Shown here: piece by piece, positions 8,547 to 16,884 of the stretch | Layout: the number at the start of each line of letters is the position of its first letter | Position numbering within the stretch: position 1 is the stretch's first letter | From: UBA6183 sp943372215 | Lineage (GTDB): Bacteria > Bacteroidota > Bacteroidia > UKL13-3 | NCBI GenBank assembly: GCA_943372215.1 | Contig: CALRXU020000021.1 | Location: 1-64,000 of the forward strand | Direction of reading: 5' to 3' | DNA: 64,000 bases | Notes under the pieces: generated by a model | The model's input: only the letters and a program-made list of their open reading frames with translations | Database searches by the model: none | What the model was told of the DNA's origin: nothing | Made by a program: the position numbers and the translations under genes

Positions 8547-9890
8547 ATGGAACAAACCAGTATTCCAAGTAGTAAAGTGCAAAGGGCGATGCGTTTTGTT
8601 AAAACAGGCGCACAAATAGGAAGCAATTATGTAAAACATTATTCCAAAAAAATAATGGATCCTTCAATGACCAAGGACCAATTGCATGAAGACAATGCCA
8701 CAGATGTATACAAAACCCTTTCTGAATTAAAAGGAAGTGCATTAAAGGTTGCACAAATGTTAAGCATGGAAAAAAATGTATTGCCAAGGCAATACACCAA
8801 TAAATTCCAAATGGCACAGTATAGCGCACCGCCATTGTCAGGGCCGCTTATCGTGCAAACGTTTATCAAAAATTTCGGAAAAACACCACATGAAATATTC
8901 GACTCTTTTGAGTTAAAAGCTAGTAATGCTGCAAGTATAGGTCAGGTTCATAAGGCTGTATTGAATGGGAAAAAGTTGGCTGTAAAAATTCAATACCCAG
9001 GTGTGGCAGAAAGCATTAAGAGCGATTTAAGAATGGTAAAACCAATTGCTTTCAGGCTTTTAGATATGAATGAGAAGGAATTGGAGAAGTACATTAAAGA
9101 AGTAGAAACCAAGTTGCTTGAAGAGACTGACTATGAATTGGAATACCAACGTTCAGTGGAAATTAGCAACCAATGCAAATGGGTTGAAAACCTTGTTTTT
9201 ACAAGTTATTACAAGGAGTACACCCGCAAAAGAGTGCTAACTATGGATTGGTTAGAAGGCATGCATTTGGAAGAGTTTTTGGCTACCAATCCTTCTCAGG
9301 AAACTAAAGATAAAATAGGGCAGGCCATGTGGGATTTTTATGATTTGCAAGTTCACCAGCTTAAAGCGGTGCACGCTGACCCTCATCCGGGTAATTTTTT
9401 AATGCGGGAGAATGGTACTCTTGGTGTAATTGATTTTGGTTGTGTAAAGGAGATTCCAGAGGATTTTTATATGAACTATTTTGCATTATTGGTGCCGGAG
9501 ATTATGCAAAATGAAAAAGCAATAAAAGCCATCATGCTCCAACAGGAAATCATTAACGGAAAAGATACGCTGGAGGTGCAACAGGTAATTACCGATGCAT
9601 TTGTTAAAATGACCAATTTGCTTAGAACCCCATTCGATTACGAAGTATTTGACTTTGGTAACAATGAGTACATTGATGAAATCTATAAACTGGGGGAAGA
9701 AGTGAGTAAAATGGATGAACTGAAAAAGTCTAAAGAAGGAAGAGGGTCGCAGCATGCCCTTTATATTAATAGGACTTATTTTGGGTTGTACTCGATGTTA
9801 AATGTGCTAAAGGCCAGAGTTAAAACAGGCGTAAGAGAGTGGCGTGCACCATTGGTGCAATACCATTTGGCTAAAAAAGAACATGAATAG
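8547..9890 (+). CDS. ABC1/AarF/UbiB family atypical kinase
   Basis: This is a 447-residue protein-kinase-like enzyme. The conserved family elements are visible: the N-terminal extension with SALKVAQMLSME in place of the KxGQ motif, the ATP-binding lysine in KLAVKIQYPG, the catalytic-loop equivalent HADPHPGNF and the metal-binding VIDFGCVKE. Members (UbiB, COQ8/ADCK) support quinone synthesis or lipid homeostasis through ATPase activity. Its substrate here is unknown; no ubiquinone or menaquinone genes are adjacent. I use the ATG at 8547 (MEQTSIPSSKVQRAM) rather than an in-frame TTG that overlaps the upstream TetR gene. Confidence 0.88.
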   Translation: MEQTSIPSSKVQRAMRFVKTGAQIGSNYVKHYSKKIMDPSMTKDQLHEDNATDVYKTLSELKGSALKVAQMLSMEKNVLPRQYTNKFQMAQYSAPPLSGPLIVQTFIKNFGKTPHEIFDSFELKASNAASIGQVHKAVLNGKKLAVKIQYPGVAESIKSDLRMVKPIAFRLLDMNEKELEKYIKEVETKLLEETDYELEYQRSVEISNQCKWVENLVFTSYYKEYTRKRVLTMDWLEGMHLEEFLATNPSQETKDKIGQAMWDFYDLQVHQLKAVHADPHPGNFLMRENGTLGVIDFGCVKEIPEDFYMNYFALLVPEIMQNEKAIKAIMLQQEIINGKDTLEVQQVITDAFVKMTNLLRTPFDYEVFDFGNNEYIDEIYKLGEEVSKMDELKKSKEGRGSQHALYINRTYFGLYSMLNVLKARVKTGVREWRAPLVQYHLAKKEHE

Positions 9891-9930
9891 TTTACTGTAA
9901 TAGATTGCAGCTAAAGGAGCATGAATATAA

Positions 9931-9971
9931 CTAAACAAGGCGCGCCACTGCAAGTGGCGCGCCTTGTTTAG
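9931..9971. terminator. Strong bidirectional hairpin between convergent genes
   Basis: A perfect inverted repeat with 19-nt arms (9931-9949 and 9953-9971) and a 3-nt loop (GCA) lies between the convergent ABC1 kinase and PNGase F-like genes. The stem core is very GC-rich (GGCGCGCC in each arm), and the arm ends supply A/T tracts for both directions. Confidence 0.85.
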
Positions 9972-9988
9972 TTTACAGCAAATAATAC

Positions 9989-12181
9989 TTACTTACTAAT
10001 AGCTATTTTTTTAGTGAACTGCTGGCCGTTTTGGTGCGTGAGTTGCAACAAATAAAAACCAGTATTTAGTTCATGCACGTCAATATTATTTCCAGTTAGC
10101 CCATCTTTTAACAATTTGCCACTAAGGTCAAGAATGCTTGCTGTTACATATTCTACACCCTCAACATAAATTACATCTTGTGCCGGATTTGGGTAAACCT
10201 TAATAGAGCTTGCGTCAATCAGGTTTTGTTTATCTATACCAACTGGATGTTGTACCCTAAAATTAAGTTGCGTAAAATTTCCAAAATCTAAACTGAAAGT
10301 ACGAATGATTTTTATTGGACTGCCTACTTCAACCATTCTTAATAAGCCATTGCCCTCACCGGGAGTTGCCCACCATCCTAAGCCGTTGCCCGCTTCATCA
10401 TTAAACTTAAAGGTATAGCATCCCCAGCCCAAATCAAAGGTGTCTCTGTGCATGGTACTAGCTACGGTATAATTTTTTGAAAACACCACTTGCCCCGCAG
10501 CATTGGTTATTGTATAATTATTCTGAGCAGGCACGGCATTGGTTCTGCACTCAATAATAAATTTATTGGGCAAGGTAACTGGTAAATCAAAAGTTGATAC
10601 CCTCTTGTTGTTTAATGTATTTTCATCGGTATCAGCACCATTTATTTTACTCAACCACACCTGAAATGTTTTATTGCTTAAGTCAGTTGGCCACAACAAA
10701 TAAGGCAAGGTAACCTCTGTTTCTTGTTCATATGCCAAAGACCCGCTCCATCCCCATATTACTGGTGCTGCTGAGCCCATTTGGTAAGTTACTTCTAGGC
10801 TGGTAATGGGCTGTGCTCCCCAATTTTTAACCAATATTTTGCCATTATCACAAATAGGGTTTGAGCGGTTGTGCCAAAAAGCATTGGTTGGTGCTATTAT
10901 ATCTTCAATAGCTGCATCAGTAGCATATTTATTTTCTTTGTAATAAATGAGCTGTAGTGCCAAGTTGTAGCTGGCTCCACCATTTGCAGTAAAAGCCTCC
11001 ATGTCCAAGTCAATGGTATTGGTGCTACCAGCAGTTACATTTAAATTATAGTCGTAATTGCGGATTTTTTCTCCAGGGCACCAGTTTGAGCGGTCATACA
11101 CCCAAGTGCCAGGTTGTGCCACAATCGCATTATCTCCGCAATCATCTTTCCAAACCAATTGTTCTGCAATTTGGTTGTTGTTTAGTTTTAAATACATGGT
11201 TTTGGCGCAGAATTCTGCACAATTCTGGTTGCTTTCTCCACCATGTCCAGTAATAATAATGCGGGCTTTTGTAGAAACAGTTCCTGTAGGTACAGTAAAA
11301 CTTTTAGCGCTGAGCGCCTGTTCAATACTTACAGCCTGTCCGTAATTAAAGCCTCCGTTGTAAATATTAACCACATCCACCACCTCTTTGGCTGGCGTTC
11401 CCTCCACATAAATCATATCCCAGGTGGCTGTAAAGCCATAAGAGTAGCCTTGGTATTCAATGCGTAATTCAGTTGAATCTGTGATGTACTTTACATAATC
11501 TGTTACATCATAAATATAATCATACTTAAATGTTTTTGGAAAACTTTTCGCATAGGGAGAAATGAACCTCCCCAATTCAATATTGTTTATCACTTGAAAT
11601 ACGTCATAGTAAGACGTGTTTTTTTGTTTGATTAACCTGTTTGCAGCAATCCATGTAGAATCTGTTTTTTTACCCGTAGAATCAAACCAGTAACGCCAAT
11701 AGTTCGCTGTAAATCCTGTTATACTATCTGTGAGTACCAAGGGTTTTAAGCTATCACCAAATAAGGTAATTTTTAAAATAGCAGCCACTGTAGAATCCGT
11801 TTTTTTGGTGACGGTATTGAATGTATTTATCCAAGTAGTATCAGACTGATAAGAAACAGAATCCCTGGCAGAACCATTCACTTTTAAATAGGGGGCTTGC
11901 TTACTGGTAGAATCAAGCTTACCAGTGTATTGGCGGGTGAACAATTTAAGTGTATAGTCCCACTCACATTGCCCATTACTTTGACAGCCTAATGTGTACT
12001 TTAGCCAAATTCGTTGGTACTTTTTATCTTTTCCTGCCAGTTTAACTTTGATATCATGATTGCCATAACGGTCCATGTGGTAATTGTTAAACACCCGAAT
12101 GGTTGTAGTATCACCGTTAGCCGCTTCTACCATATAGTGTAACCCCCAAAGCACTAAAAAAAGAGTAAAGATTTTTTTCAT
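9989..12181 (-). CDS. PNGase F-related secreted protein with T9SS type A sorting domain
   Basis: This 730-residue protein begins with a signal peptide (MKKIFTLFLVLWGLHYMVEA). Residues about 24-330 resemble the two jelly-roll domains of peptide-N-glycosidase F-related proteins: IRVFNNYHMDRYGNHDIKV, a CEWDY segment and TGHGGESNQNCAEFC. PNGase F cleaves N-linked glycans from glycoproteins. A middle region (about 430-640) has Ig-like beta sandwiches. The last 70 residues (KVYPNPAQDVIYVEG ... KKIAISK) form a type A sorting domain, so it should be exported by T9SS and surface-attached or released. Whether the active-site acids are intact needs an alignment. Confidence 0.82.
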   Translation of the reverse strand: MKKIFTLFLVLWGLHYMVEAANGDTTTIRVFNNYHMDRYGNHDIKVKLAGKDKKYQRIWLKYTLGCQSNGQCEWDYTLKLFTRQYTGKLDSTSKQAPYLKVNGSARDSVSYQSDTTWINTFNTVTKKTDSTVAAILKITLFGDSLKPLVLTDSITGFTANYWRYWFDSTGKKTDSTWIAANRLIKQKNTSYYDVFQVINNIELGRFISPYAKSFPKTFKYDYIYDVTDYVKYITDSTELRIEYQGYSYGFTATWDMIYVEGTPAKEVVDVVNIYNGGFNYGQAVSIEQALSAKSFTVPTGTVSTKARIIITGHGGESNQNCAEFCAKTMYLKLNNNQIAEQLVWKDDCGDNAIVAQPGTWVYDRSNWCPGEKIRNYDYNLNVTAGSTNTIDLDMEAFTANGGASYNLALQLIYYKENKYATDAAIEDIIAPTNAFWHNRSNPICDNGKILVKNWGAQPITSLEVTYQMGSAAPVIWGWSGSLAYEQETEVTLPYLLWPTDLSNKTFQVWLSKINGADTDENTLNNKRVSTFDLPVTLPNKFIIECRTNAVPAQNNYTITNAAGQVVFSKNYTVASTMHRDTFDLGWGCYTFKFNDEAGNGLGWWATPGEGNGLLRMVEVGSPIKIIRTFSLDFGNFTQLNFRVQHPVGIDKQNLIDASSIKVYPNPAQDVIYVEGVEYVTASILDLSGKLLKDGLTGNNIDVHELNTGFYLLQLTHQNGQQFTKKIAISK

Positions 12182-12285
12182 GTTACTAAACTTAAAAGAA
12201 ATTATAAATACAATGTTATGCTTTTCAGGTGGATAATAAAGCGGTTTTTGCTACTCTAAAGAAATTTTACCTAGTTAATGACCAT

Positions 12286-12320
12286 GAAAAAAGCCAACTG
12301 TTGATGAAACAGTTGGCTTT
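12286..12320 (-). terminator. Terminator of the etfBA operon
   Basis: Thirteen-nt perfect arms (AAAGCCAACTGTT at 12290-12302 and its complement at 12308-12320) flank a 5-nt loop. On the minus strand they end in a run of T, 22 bp past the etfA stop. Confidence 0.88.
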
Positions 12321-12341
12321 AAGAAATAAAATTGGTTGATA

Positions 12342-13316
12342 TTATTGGTTTGCTGCTTTTAGTTTTTTAGCTGCCTCTAATATTCTTGGTAACACATCAA
12401 ATGCATCGCCAACAATACCATAATCAGCCGCTTTAAAAAACGGAGCTTCTGCATCTTTATTAATAGCTACAATCACCTTACTTGAGCTTACACCTGCCAA
12501 ATGCTGTATTGCCCCGCTAATGCCAATGGCAATGTATAAGTTTGGTTTTATGGTAATGCCAGTTTGCCCAACGTGTTCAGAGTGTGGACGCCAGTGCATA
12601 TCACTAACTGGTTTTGAACAAGCAGTTGCTGCTCCTAATACATCAGCAAGCTCTTCAATAATGCCCCAGTTTTCAGGTCCTTTCATGCCACGTCCTGCAC
12701 TAACAACCAATTCTGCTTCAGTTAAAGGGATTTTACCTGTAACGCGCGAAACTTCTATTGGAGTTGAAATAAAATCAGCACCGCTTAAACCACCATCATG
12801 TGAGCTTACTTCTCCAGCTTTAGGTTGTTGAGTGATGTTAAATGTATTTGGCGTAATGGCCAATACCTTAATAGGAGTGGTCAAGTTTACATCTGCAAAT
12901 GCTTTTCCGCTAAAAACTGTTTTGCGTACTTTAAATCCGTTTGAAGTATCCGGCATTGAAATTACGCCACTAGCGATACCCGCTCCAAGTTTTGCAGCAA
13001 CTCTCGAAGCAATAGATTTGCCACTATACGTATTAGAAATAACAACTGCACTAGCATTTGATGCTGCTGCAACATTAGCAAGCGCTTTGGCGTATGCTTC
13101 AGCAACAAACTGATTTAATGCATCACTTTTTACCTGAACAATTTTATCAGCACCATAGTTGCCCAGTTCACTTAATTTACTTGCATCTACATTGCCAATA
13201 CTTACAGCCACACACCCCGTATTTGTAAGTTTAGCTATATCAGCAGCATAACTTACCGCTTCTAAGGTAGATTTTTTAAAGTTCCCATCAATGCTTTCTG
13301 CGTATACGATAATCAT
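12342..13316 (-). CDS. etfA: Electron transfer flavoprotein subunit alpha
   Basis: This 324-residue subunit carries the FAD-binding C-terminal domain of EtfA: SAGRGMKGPENWG, the HVGQTG segment, GISGAIQHLAG and INKDAEAPFFKAADYGIVGD. The N-terminal half is the alpha/beta domain shared with EtfB. With EtfB it forms the soluble dimer that takes electrons from acyl-CoA and related dehydrogenases and passes them to ETF:quinone oxidoreductase. It lies 36 bp downstream of etfB on the same strand and ends at a strong terminator, making a two-gene operon. Length and motifs match ordinary, non-bifurcating ETFs as far as can be seen. Confidence 0.96.
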   Translation of the reverse strand: MIIVYAESIDGNFKKSTLEAVSYAADIAKLTNTGCVAVSIGNVDASKLSELGNYGADKIVQVKSDALNQFVAEAYAKALANVAAASNASAVVISNTYSGKSIASRVAAKLGAGIASGVISMPDTSNGFKVRKTVFSGKAFADVNLTTPIKVLAITPNTFNITQQPKAGEVSSHDGGLSGADFISTPIEVSRVTGKIPLTEAELVVSAGRGMKGPENWGIIEELADVLGAATACSKPVSDMHWRPHSEHVGQTGITIKPNLYIAIGISGAIQHLAGVSSSKVIVAINKDAEAPFFKAADYGIVGDAFDVLPRILEAAKKLKAANQ

Positions 13317-13352
13317 ATGAATATTATTACTTGTGATTAATTATTTATTGAA

Positions 13353-14090
13353 TTAAATGACTTTGGCCTCATTGTGTAACAAGTCAATAAGTTGTTCTGC
13401 TTGCTCAGCAGGAATAAGTTTAACACTGCCTTTTGGTGCAGGCATTTCATATCCTATAGTTGCAGATGTTTTTTCTGAACTGGTTGCCTCTACCACTTTT
13501 AATGGTTTAGTTCTGGCGGCCATAATGCCCCTCATATTTGGAATACGAGGTTCAGTTAACTCTTTTTGGGCACTTGCTACTATTGGAAGTTTGCAGTTTA
13601 TCTTTTCTCTACCGCCATCAATATCTCTTTCCATAATGGCCACTCCATTTTCAACATCAATAGCAGTAACCACATTTACTGAAGGAATGCCAAGCATTTC
13701 AGCCAATAAGCCACAAACCAAACCTCCGTTATAATCAATAGATTCACGTCCAGTCAAAATCAAATCAAACTGCTCTTGCTTAGCATAAGCAGCAATCTGC
13801 TCTGCTACAAAATAAGCATCAGTTGGTTCTGCATTTATACGCACGGCATCATTTGCCCCTATTGCTAATGCTTTTCTGATGCTTGGTTCTGCATCAACCA
13901 GCCCCACGTTTATAGCGGTAACTGTTCCCCCTTGTTTCTCGGTGATTTCAAGTGCGCGGGTTAAGGCCAACTCATCATAAGGGTTAATAATAAACTGCAC
14001 ACCAGAGGTATTAAACTTGGTGTTGTTATCGGTAAAAGTTACCTTAGTCGTGGTGTCAGGAACATTGCTAATGCAAACTAAAATTTTCAT
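13353..14090 (-). CDS. etfB: Electron transfer flavoprotein subunit beta
   Basis: This 245-residue EtfB contains the expected N-terminal KILVCISNVPDT, NPYDELALTRALEI, and the GRESIDYNGG signature region followed by LAEMLGIPSVNVV. In the family this subunit binds AMP and supplies the docking face for dehydrogenases. It is first in the etfBA operon; a perfect -7 box lies 25 nt upstream of its ATG. Nothing is truncated or unusual. Confidence 0.96.
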   Translation of the reverse strand: MKILVCISNVPDTTTKVTFTDNNTKFNTSGVQFIINPYDELALTRALEITEKQGGTVTAINVGLVDAEPSIRKALAIGANDAVRINAEPTDAYFVAEQIAAYAKQEQFDLILTGRESIDYNGGLVCGLLAEMLGIPSVNVVTAIDVENGVAIMERDIDGGREKINCKLPIVASAQKELTEPRIPNMRGIMAARTKPLKVVEATSSEKTSATIGYEMPAPKGSVKLIPAEQAEQLIDLLHNEAKVI

Positions 14091-14115
14091 ATATTTACTG
14101 TGGTAAAAAGAATGA

Positions 14116-14123
14116 CAAAAGTA
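14116..14123 (-). promoter_or_regulatory. -7 element of the etfBA promoter
   Basis: TACTTTTG on the minus strand matches TAnnTTTG and ends 25 nt before the etfB ATG. Confidence 0.55.
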
Positions 14124-14145
14124 ACCAAAAATTGTTTTTAACGAA

Positions 14146-14466
14146 ATGTCAAATCAACGATTGCAAAAACTATTAGAAATGCTTGAAAAGCAGCCCAATG
14201 ATACCTTTTTGTTGTATGCCTTGGCTATGGAGCATTTGGGTATAAATGACAAAAGTCAGGCGGAGCAGCTATTTAAACAGGTTTTGGGCATTGAGCCTGA
14301 TAATGTTGCTGCGCATTATCAACTGGCATTAATTTTCCAGCAAACCAATAGAGATAGAGAAGCAGTGTTGATGTTTGAAGAAGGGATGAAATATGCCCAC
14401 TTAAAGGGGGATCTAAAAACATCCAATGAATTCAGAACGGCACTTGATGAAATGTTGTTTGAGTAA
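14146..14466 (+). CDS. Small TPR-repeat protein
   Basis: This 106-residue cytoplasmic protein consists of about two and a half tetratricopeptide repeats: DTFLLYALAMEHLGINDKSQAEQLF, then DNVAAHYQLALIFQQTNRDREAVLMFEEGM, with the standard Ala/Gly/Tyr spacing. TPRs mediate protein contacts. There is no signal peptide. It is divergent from etfB with a 55-bp gap and convergent with the patatin gene, so it forms its own unit. The binding partner is unknown. Confidence 0.85.
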   Translation: MSNQRLQKLLEMLEKQPNDTFLLYALAMEHLGINDKSQAEQLFKQVLGIEPDNVAAHYQLALIFQQTNRDREAVLMFEEGMKYAHLKGDLKTSNEFRTALDEMLFE

Positions 14467-14497
14467 GCATTTGTTGGAATTCTCCTAAGATTACTCG

Positions 14498-15268
14498 TTA
14501 AAACAAGTCGTTTTTAATACCATCAATAATGCCAATGGTATGTTGGTAACCAATTTCAAAAATTTGTTCTGCCGATGATACTTTAAACATGTGATAGTCC
14601 ATAAGCCCGGGAGGCTCTATATAGATATCACACTTGTGGATGTTGTTTTGAATATTTGCCCTGATGGCAAGATGCAAAATTCTATCTGCATAATTTCTGA
14701 ACGATGCAAATCGGGGCGACTCACTAACTGGATTTGCGTTTACACCAATAATATCCTCACAGTTTTGTTCAAGAGGTTCAACAGGCAAATTATTCATCAA
14801 TCCCCCATCAACATAAAACTCATCGTTAATTTGAAGAGGTTTAAGCACCATTGGAATGGCACAACTGGCCATTACGGCTGGAAGGATTTTGCCTGAATGA
14901 AAGTAGGTGATGTGGGCCTTGGTAAAGTTGGTGGCGCATATATGAAGTGGGATTTTAAGATCTTCGATGGTTGATACCGATAAATGCGTGCTTAATATTT
15001 TTTCCAAGCCATCAGCCCTTAACATGCCAAAGGCAGGGCGATAAAACTTAAGCAGCTTAAATATATCTAACCGTGCAAAAATATCATAAATTTTATCAGG
15101 AGTATGCCCATCTGCGTACAATGCACCAACAATGCTTCCAGCACTAACAGACGATATAGCATCTGGAAAAATGCCGTGCTCATTCAGTGCTTTTAGCACA
15201 CCAATATGGGCAAAACCGCGTGCTCCCCCTCCTGATAATACAATTCCTAATTTATGCTTTTTAATCAT
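14498..15268 (-). CDS. Patatin-like phospholipase (RssA/YlbK type)
   Basis: This 256-residue lipid acyl hydrolase has the oxyanion loop GGGARGFAHIGVL (13-25), the nucleophile elbow SVSAG with Ser42, and the catalytic aspartate in VDGGLMNN (Asp154). The elbow reads S-x-S-x-G rather than the usual G-x-S-x-G. It is probably a cytoplasmic or peripheral membrane serine hydrolase acting on phospholipid or acyl chains. The ATG at 15268 is chosen because a perfect -7 box at 15279-15286 lies between it and the TTG at 15295. It is convergent with the TPR gene. Confidence 0.9.
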   Translation of the reverse strand: MIKKHKLGIVLSGGGARGFAHIGVLKALNEHGIFPDAISSVSAGSIVGALYADGHTPDKIYDIFARLDIFKLLKFYRPAFGMLRADGLEKILSTHLSVSTIEDLKIPLHICATNFTKAHITYFHSGKILPAVMASCAIPMVLKPLQINDEFYVDGGLMNNLPVEPLEQNCEDIIGVNANPVSESPRFASFRNYADRILHLAIRANIQNNIHKCDIYIEPPGLMDYHMFKVSSAEQIFEIGYQHTIGIIDGIKNDLF

Positions 15269-15278
15269 TGTTGCCCAA

Positions 15279-15286
15279 CAAAGGTA
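15279..15286 (-). promoter_or_regulatory. -7 element before the patatin gene
   Basis: TACCTTTG on the minus strand is a perfect TAnnTTTG. It ends 10 nt before the ATG at 15268 and so decides the start. Confidence 0.55.
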
Positions 15287-15334
15287 ACGCTGCAATTGCT
15301 AATTTATTGGTGTTAGTTGGTTATTTTTAAATGA

Positions 15335-16843
15335 TTAAAACCTATGGCCGTAAGTAACAACAAAGTTAAAGTTTACATTTTTTACATTACCTAAAGGCTG
15401 ATTGCCATTAGCAAGGGTATAGGGTGATTCAAATTGATTATATCTGGTGTAAACAGCAGCAAAATCCAAGTATTCACTGCCAATGGTATAACCGAATCCA
15501 CCTGAAAAAGATTGGATGGTTAAATCATCAGCACTTACCCCACTAGGTGTGGTTTTATATGGGTTAGATTGCGCACTATAGCCAGCCCTCAAGCGGTAAT
15601 TGTCATCCAGTTTAATTTCAGTGCCTAACCTCAATACATAAGCTTCCCCATAAGTTCTGCGTACAAGCTGATTCGCTTCTGCAAAAGTACTTTCAGAGGT
15701 AAGCCTTCCTTTGCCATAATCAACCATTTCAAAATCACCAGAAATAAATCCAAAGCTAGGGATAAGAATCATGGCACTTGCCATGTATCTTGCAGGTGTG
15801 ATGATTTCATAGTCAGATGTTAAAGCTGGACTCTGTATATCATACCTGCCAAAGTTTTGAATGTCGCTGGTTACTCGGTAGCTGTAATCATCAGACATGC
15901 TAACCCGCATGCGGGTTTGAGCCGAAAGTCCAAACCTGAAATAATCAACAGGCCTAATAATAAATCCAAATCGGCCCAATACACCAGTCCCAGTAGTATT
16001 GTTTGTAATGGTTAGCCCGCTCGAATTGTATGTATGGCCAAGTGAGTTTACCACCGTTTTGTTTGGATCGCTTTCGGTAAACTCTTGGGTATATTCATTC
16101 CTGATGTTCACAAAAACCAAGCCTGCTCCTAGGTATATGAAATCTCCTATATTAACAGCAGTGTTAAAATTATATTCATTTTTTGCACCCCTACGTGTAA
16201 TTTTTTGACTTTGCAATAAACTGTAATTGCTATCTCCAAAAAGCCACGGTGAGTAGTAGGTAGTGTTATTATCAGCAGTATCAGTTAAATAAGCCCGCCA
16301 AGCAAGGCTTGAGAACTCAGCCTCTCGGCCGACCGCATCAATGTTATTAAAGGGAATACCATTGGATTGTTCAATATAAAAATCAGAAATGCTATTTTGG
16401 GTATTGCGCCCTTGCATAAATATATTTTGCTGGTAATTATCAGATCTGTTATGTCCGAAAGCAAAGTTGTAGCTTACGATGCCTTTTTTAGCATCGCCTG
16501 TAAGGCCAGTATTTACTTTAGTCAACACCAACCCAAAACTAGGGATATTAAAATTGGTGCGGTTATCTGTTTCAGTGGTACCCAAATATCGGCTGTCGGC
16601 CCGATTTGTGGTTACAGCGGCCGAAAGGTGAAAGTCATTTCTTCTGTACAACCCCAAGCCTGCAGGGTTTAAGTAGGTGGAAGAGTAGTCAGCTCCTACG
16701 GCACCAAAGGCACCACCAACACCTTGTGATCGGGCAGTTCCTAAATTAAATTGCTGCGAATAACGAAACACATCTGAAGAAGTTTGCGCATAAGCTTGCG
16801 AAACACATATGATGCCTATTAAGGCGAATTGAAGTCTTTTCAT
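15335..16843 (-). CDS. FadL/OmpP1-like outer membrane beta-barrel protein
   Basis: This is a 502-residue outer membrane protein with a cleaved signal peptide (MKRLQFALIGIICVSQAYAQ). The mature N-terminus, TARSQGVGGAFGAVGADYSSTYLNPAGLGLYRRN, has the Gly-rich NPAG signature of FadL/TodX-type hydrophobic-compound channels and PorV-like barrels. The remainder is alternating amphipathic beta strands and ends in an aromatic residue (TYGHRF), as expected for BAM-dependent barrel insertion. It may move hydrophobic substrates or act as a T9SS-associated barrel; the present data do not separate these. It is 41 bp downstream of the low-complexity lipoprotein gene on the same strand. Confidence 0.78.
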   Translation of the reverse strand: MKRLQFALIGIICVSQAYAQTSSDVFRYSQQFNLGTARSQGVGGAFGAVGADYSSTYLNPAGLGLYRRNDFHLSAAVTTNRADSRYLGTTETDNRTNFNIPSFGLVLTKVNTGLTGDAKKGIVSYNFAFGHNRSDNYQQNIFMQGRNTQNSISDFYIEQSNGIPFNNIDAVGREAEFSSLAWRAYLTDTADNNTTYYSPWLFGDSNYSLLQSQKITRRGAKNEYNFNTAVNIGDFIYLGAGLVFVNIRNEYTQEFTESDPNKTVVNSLGHTYNSSGLTITNNTTGTGVLGRFGFIIRPVDYFRFGLSAQTRMRVSMSDDYSYRVTSDIQNFGRYDIQSPALTSDYEIITPARYMASAMILIPSFGFISGDFEMVDYGKGRLTSESTFAEANQLVRRTYGEAYVLRLGTEIKLDDNYRLRAGYSAQSNPYKTTPSGVSADDLTIQSFSGGFGYTIGSEYLDFAAVYTRYNQFESPYTLANGNQPLGNVKNVNFNFVVTYGHRF

Positions 16844-16884
16844 TGCCAGTTTATTTAAAAATGAATGCTAGTCAAATATGGATA

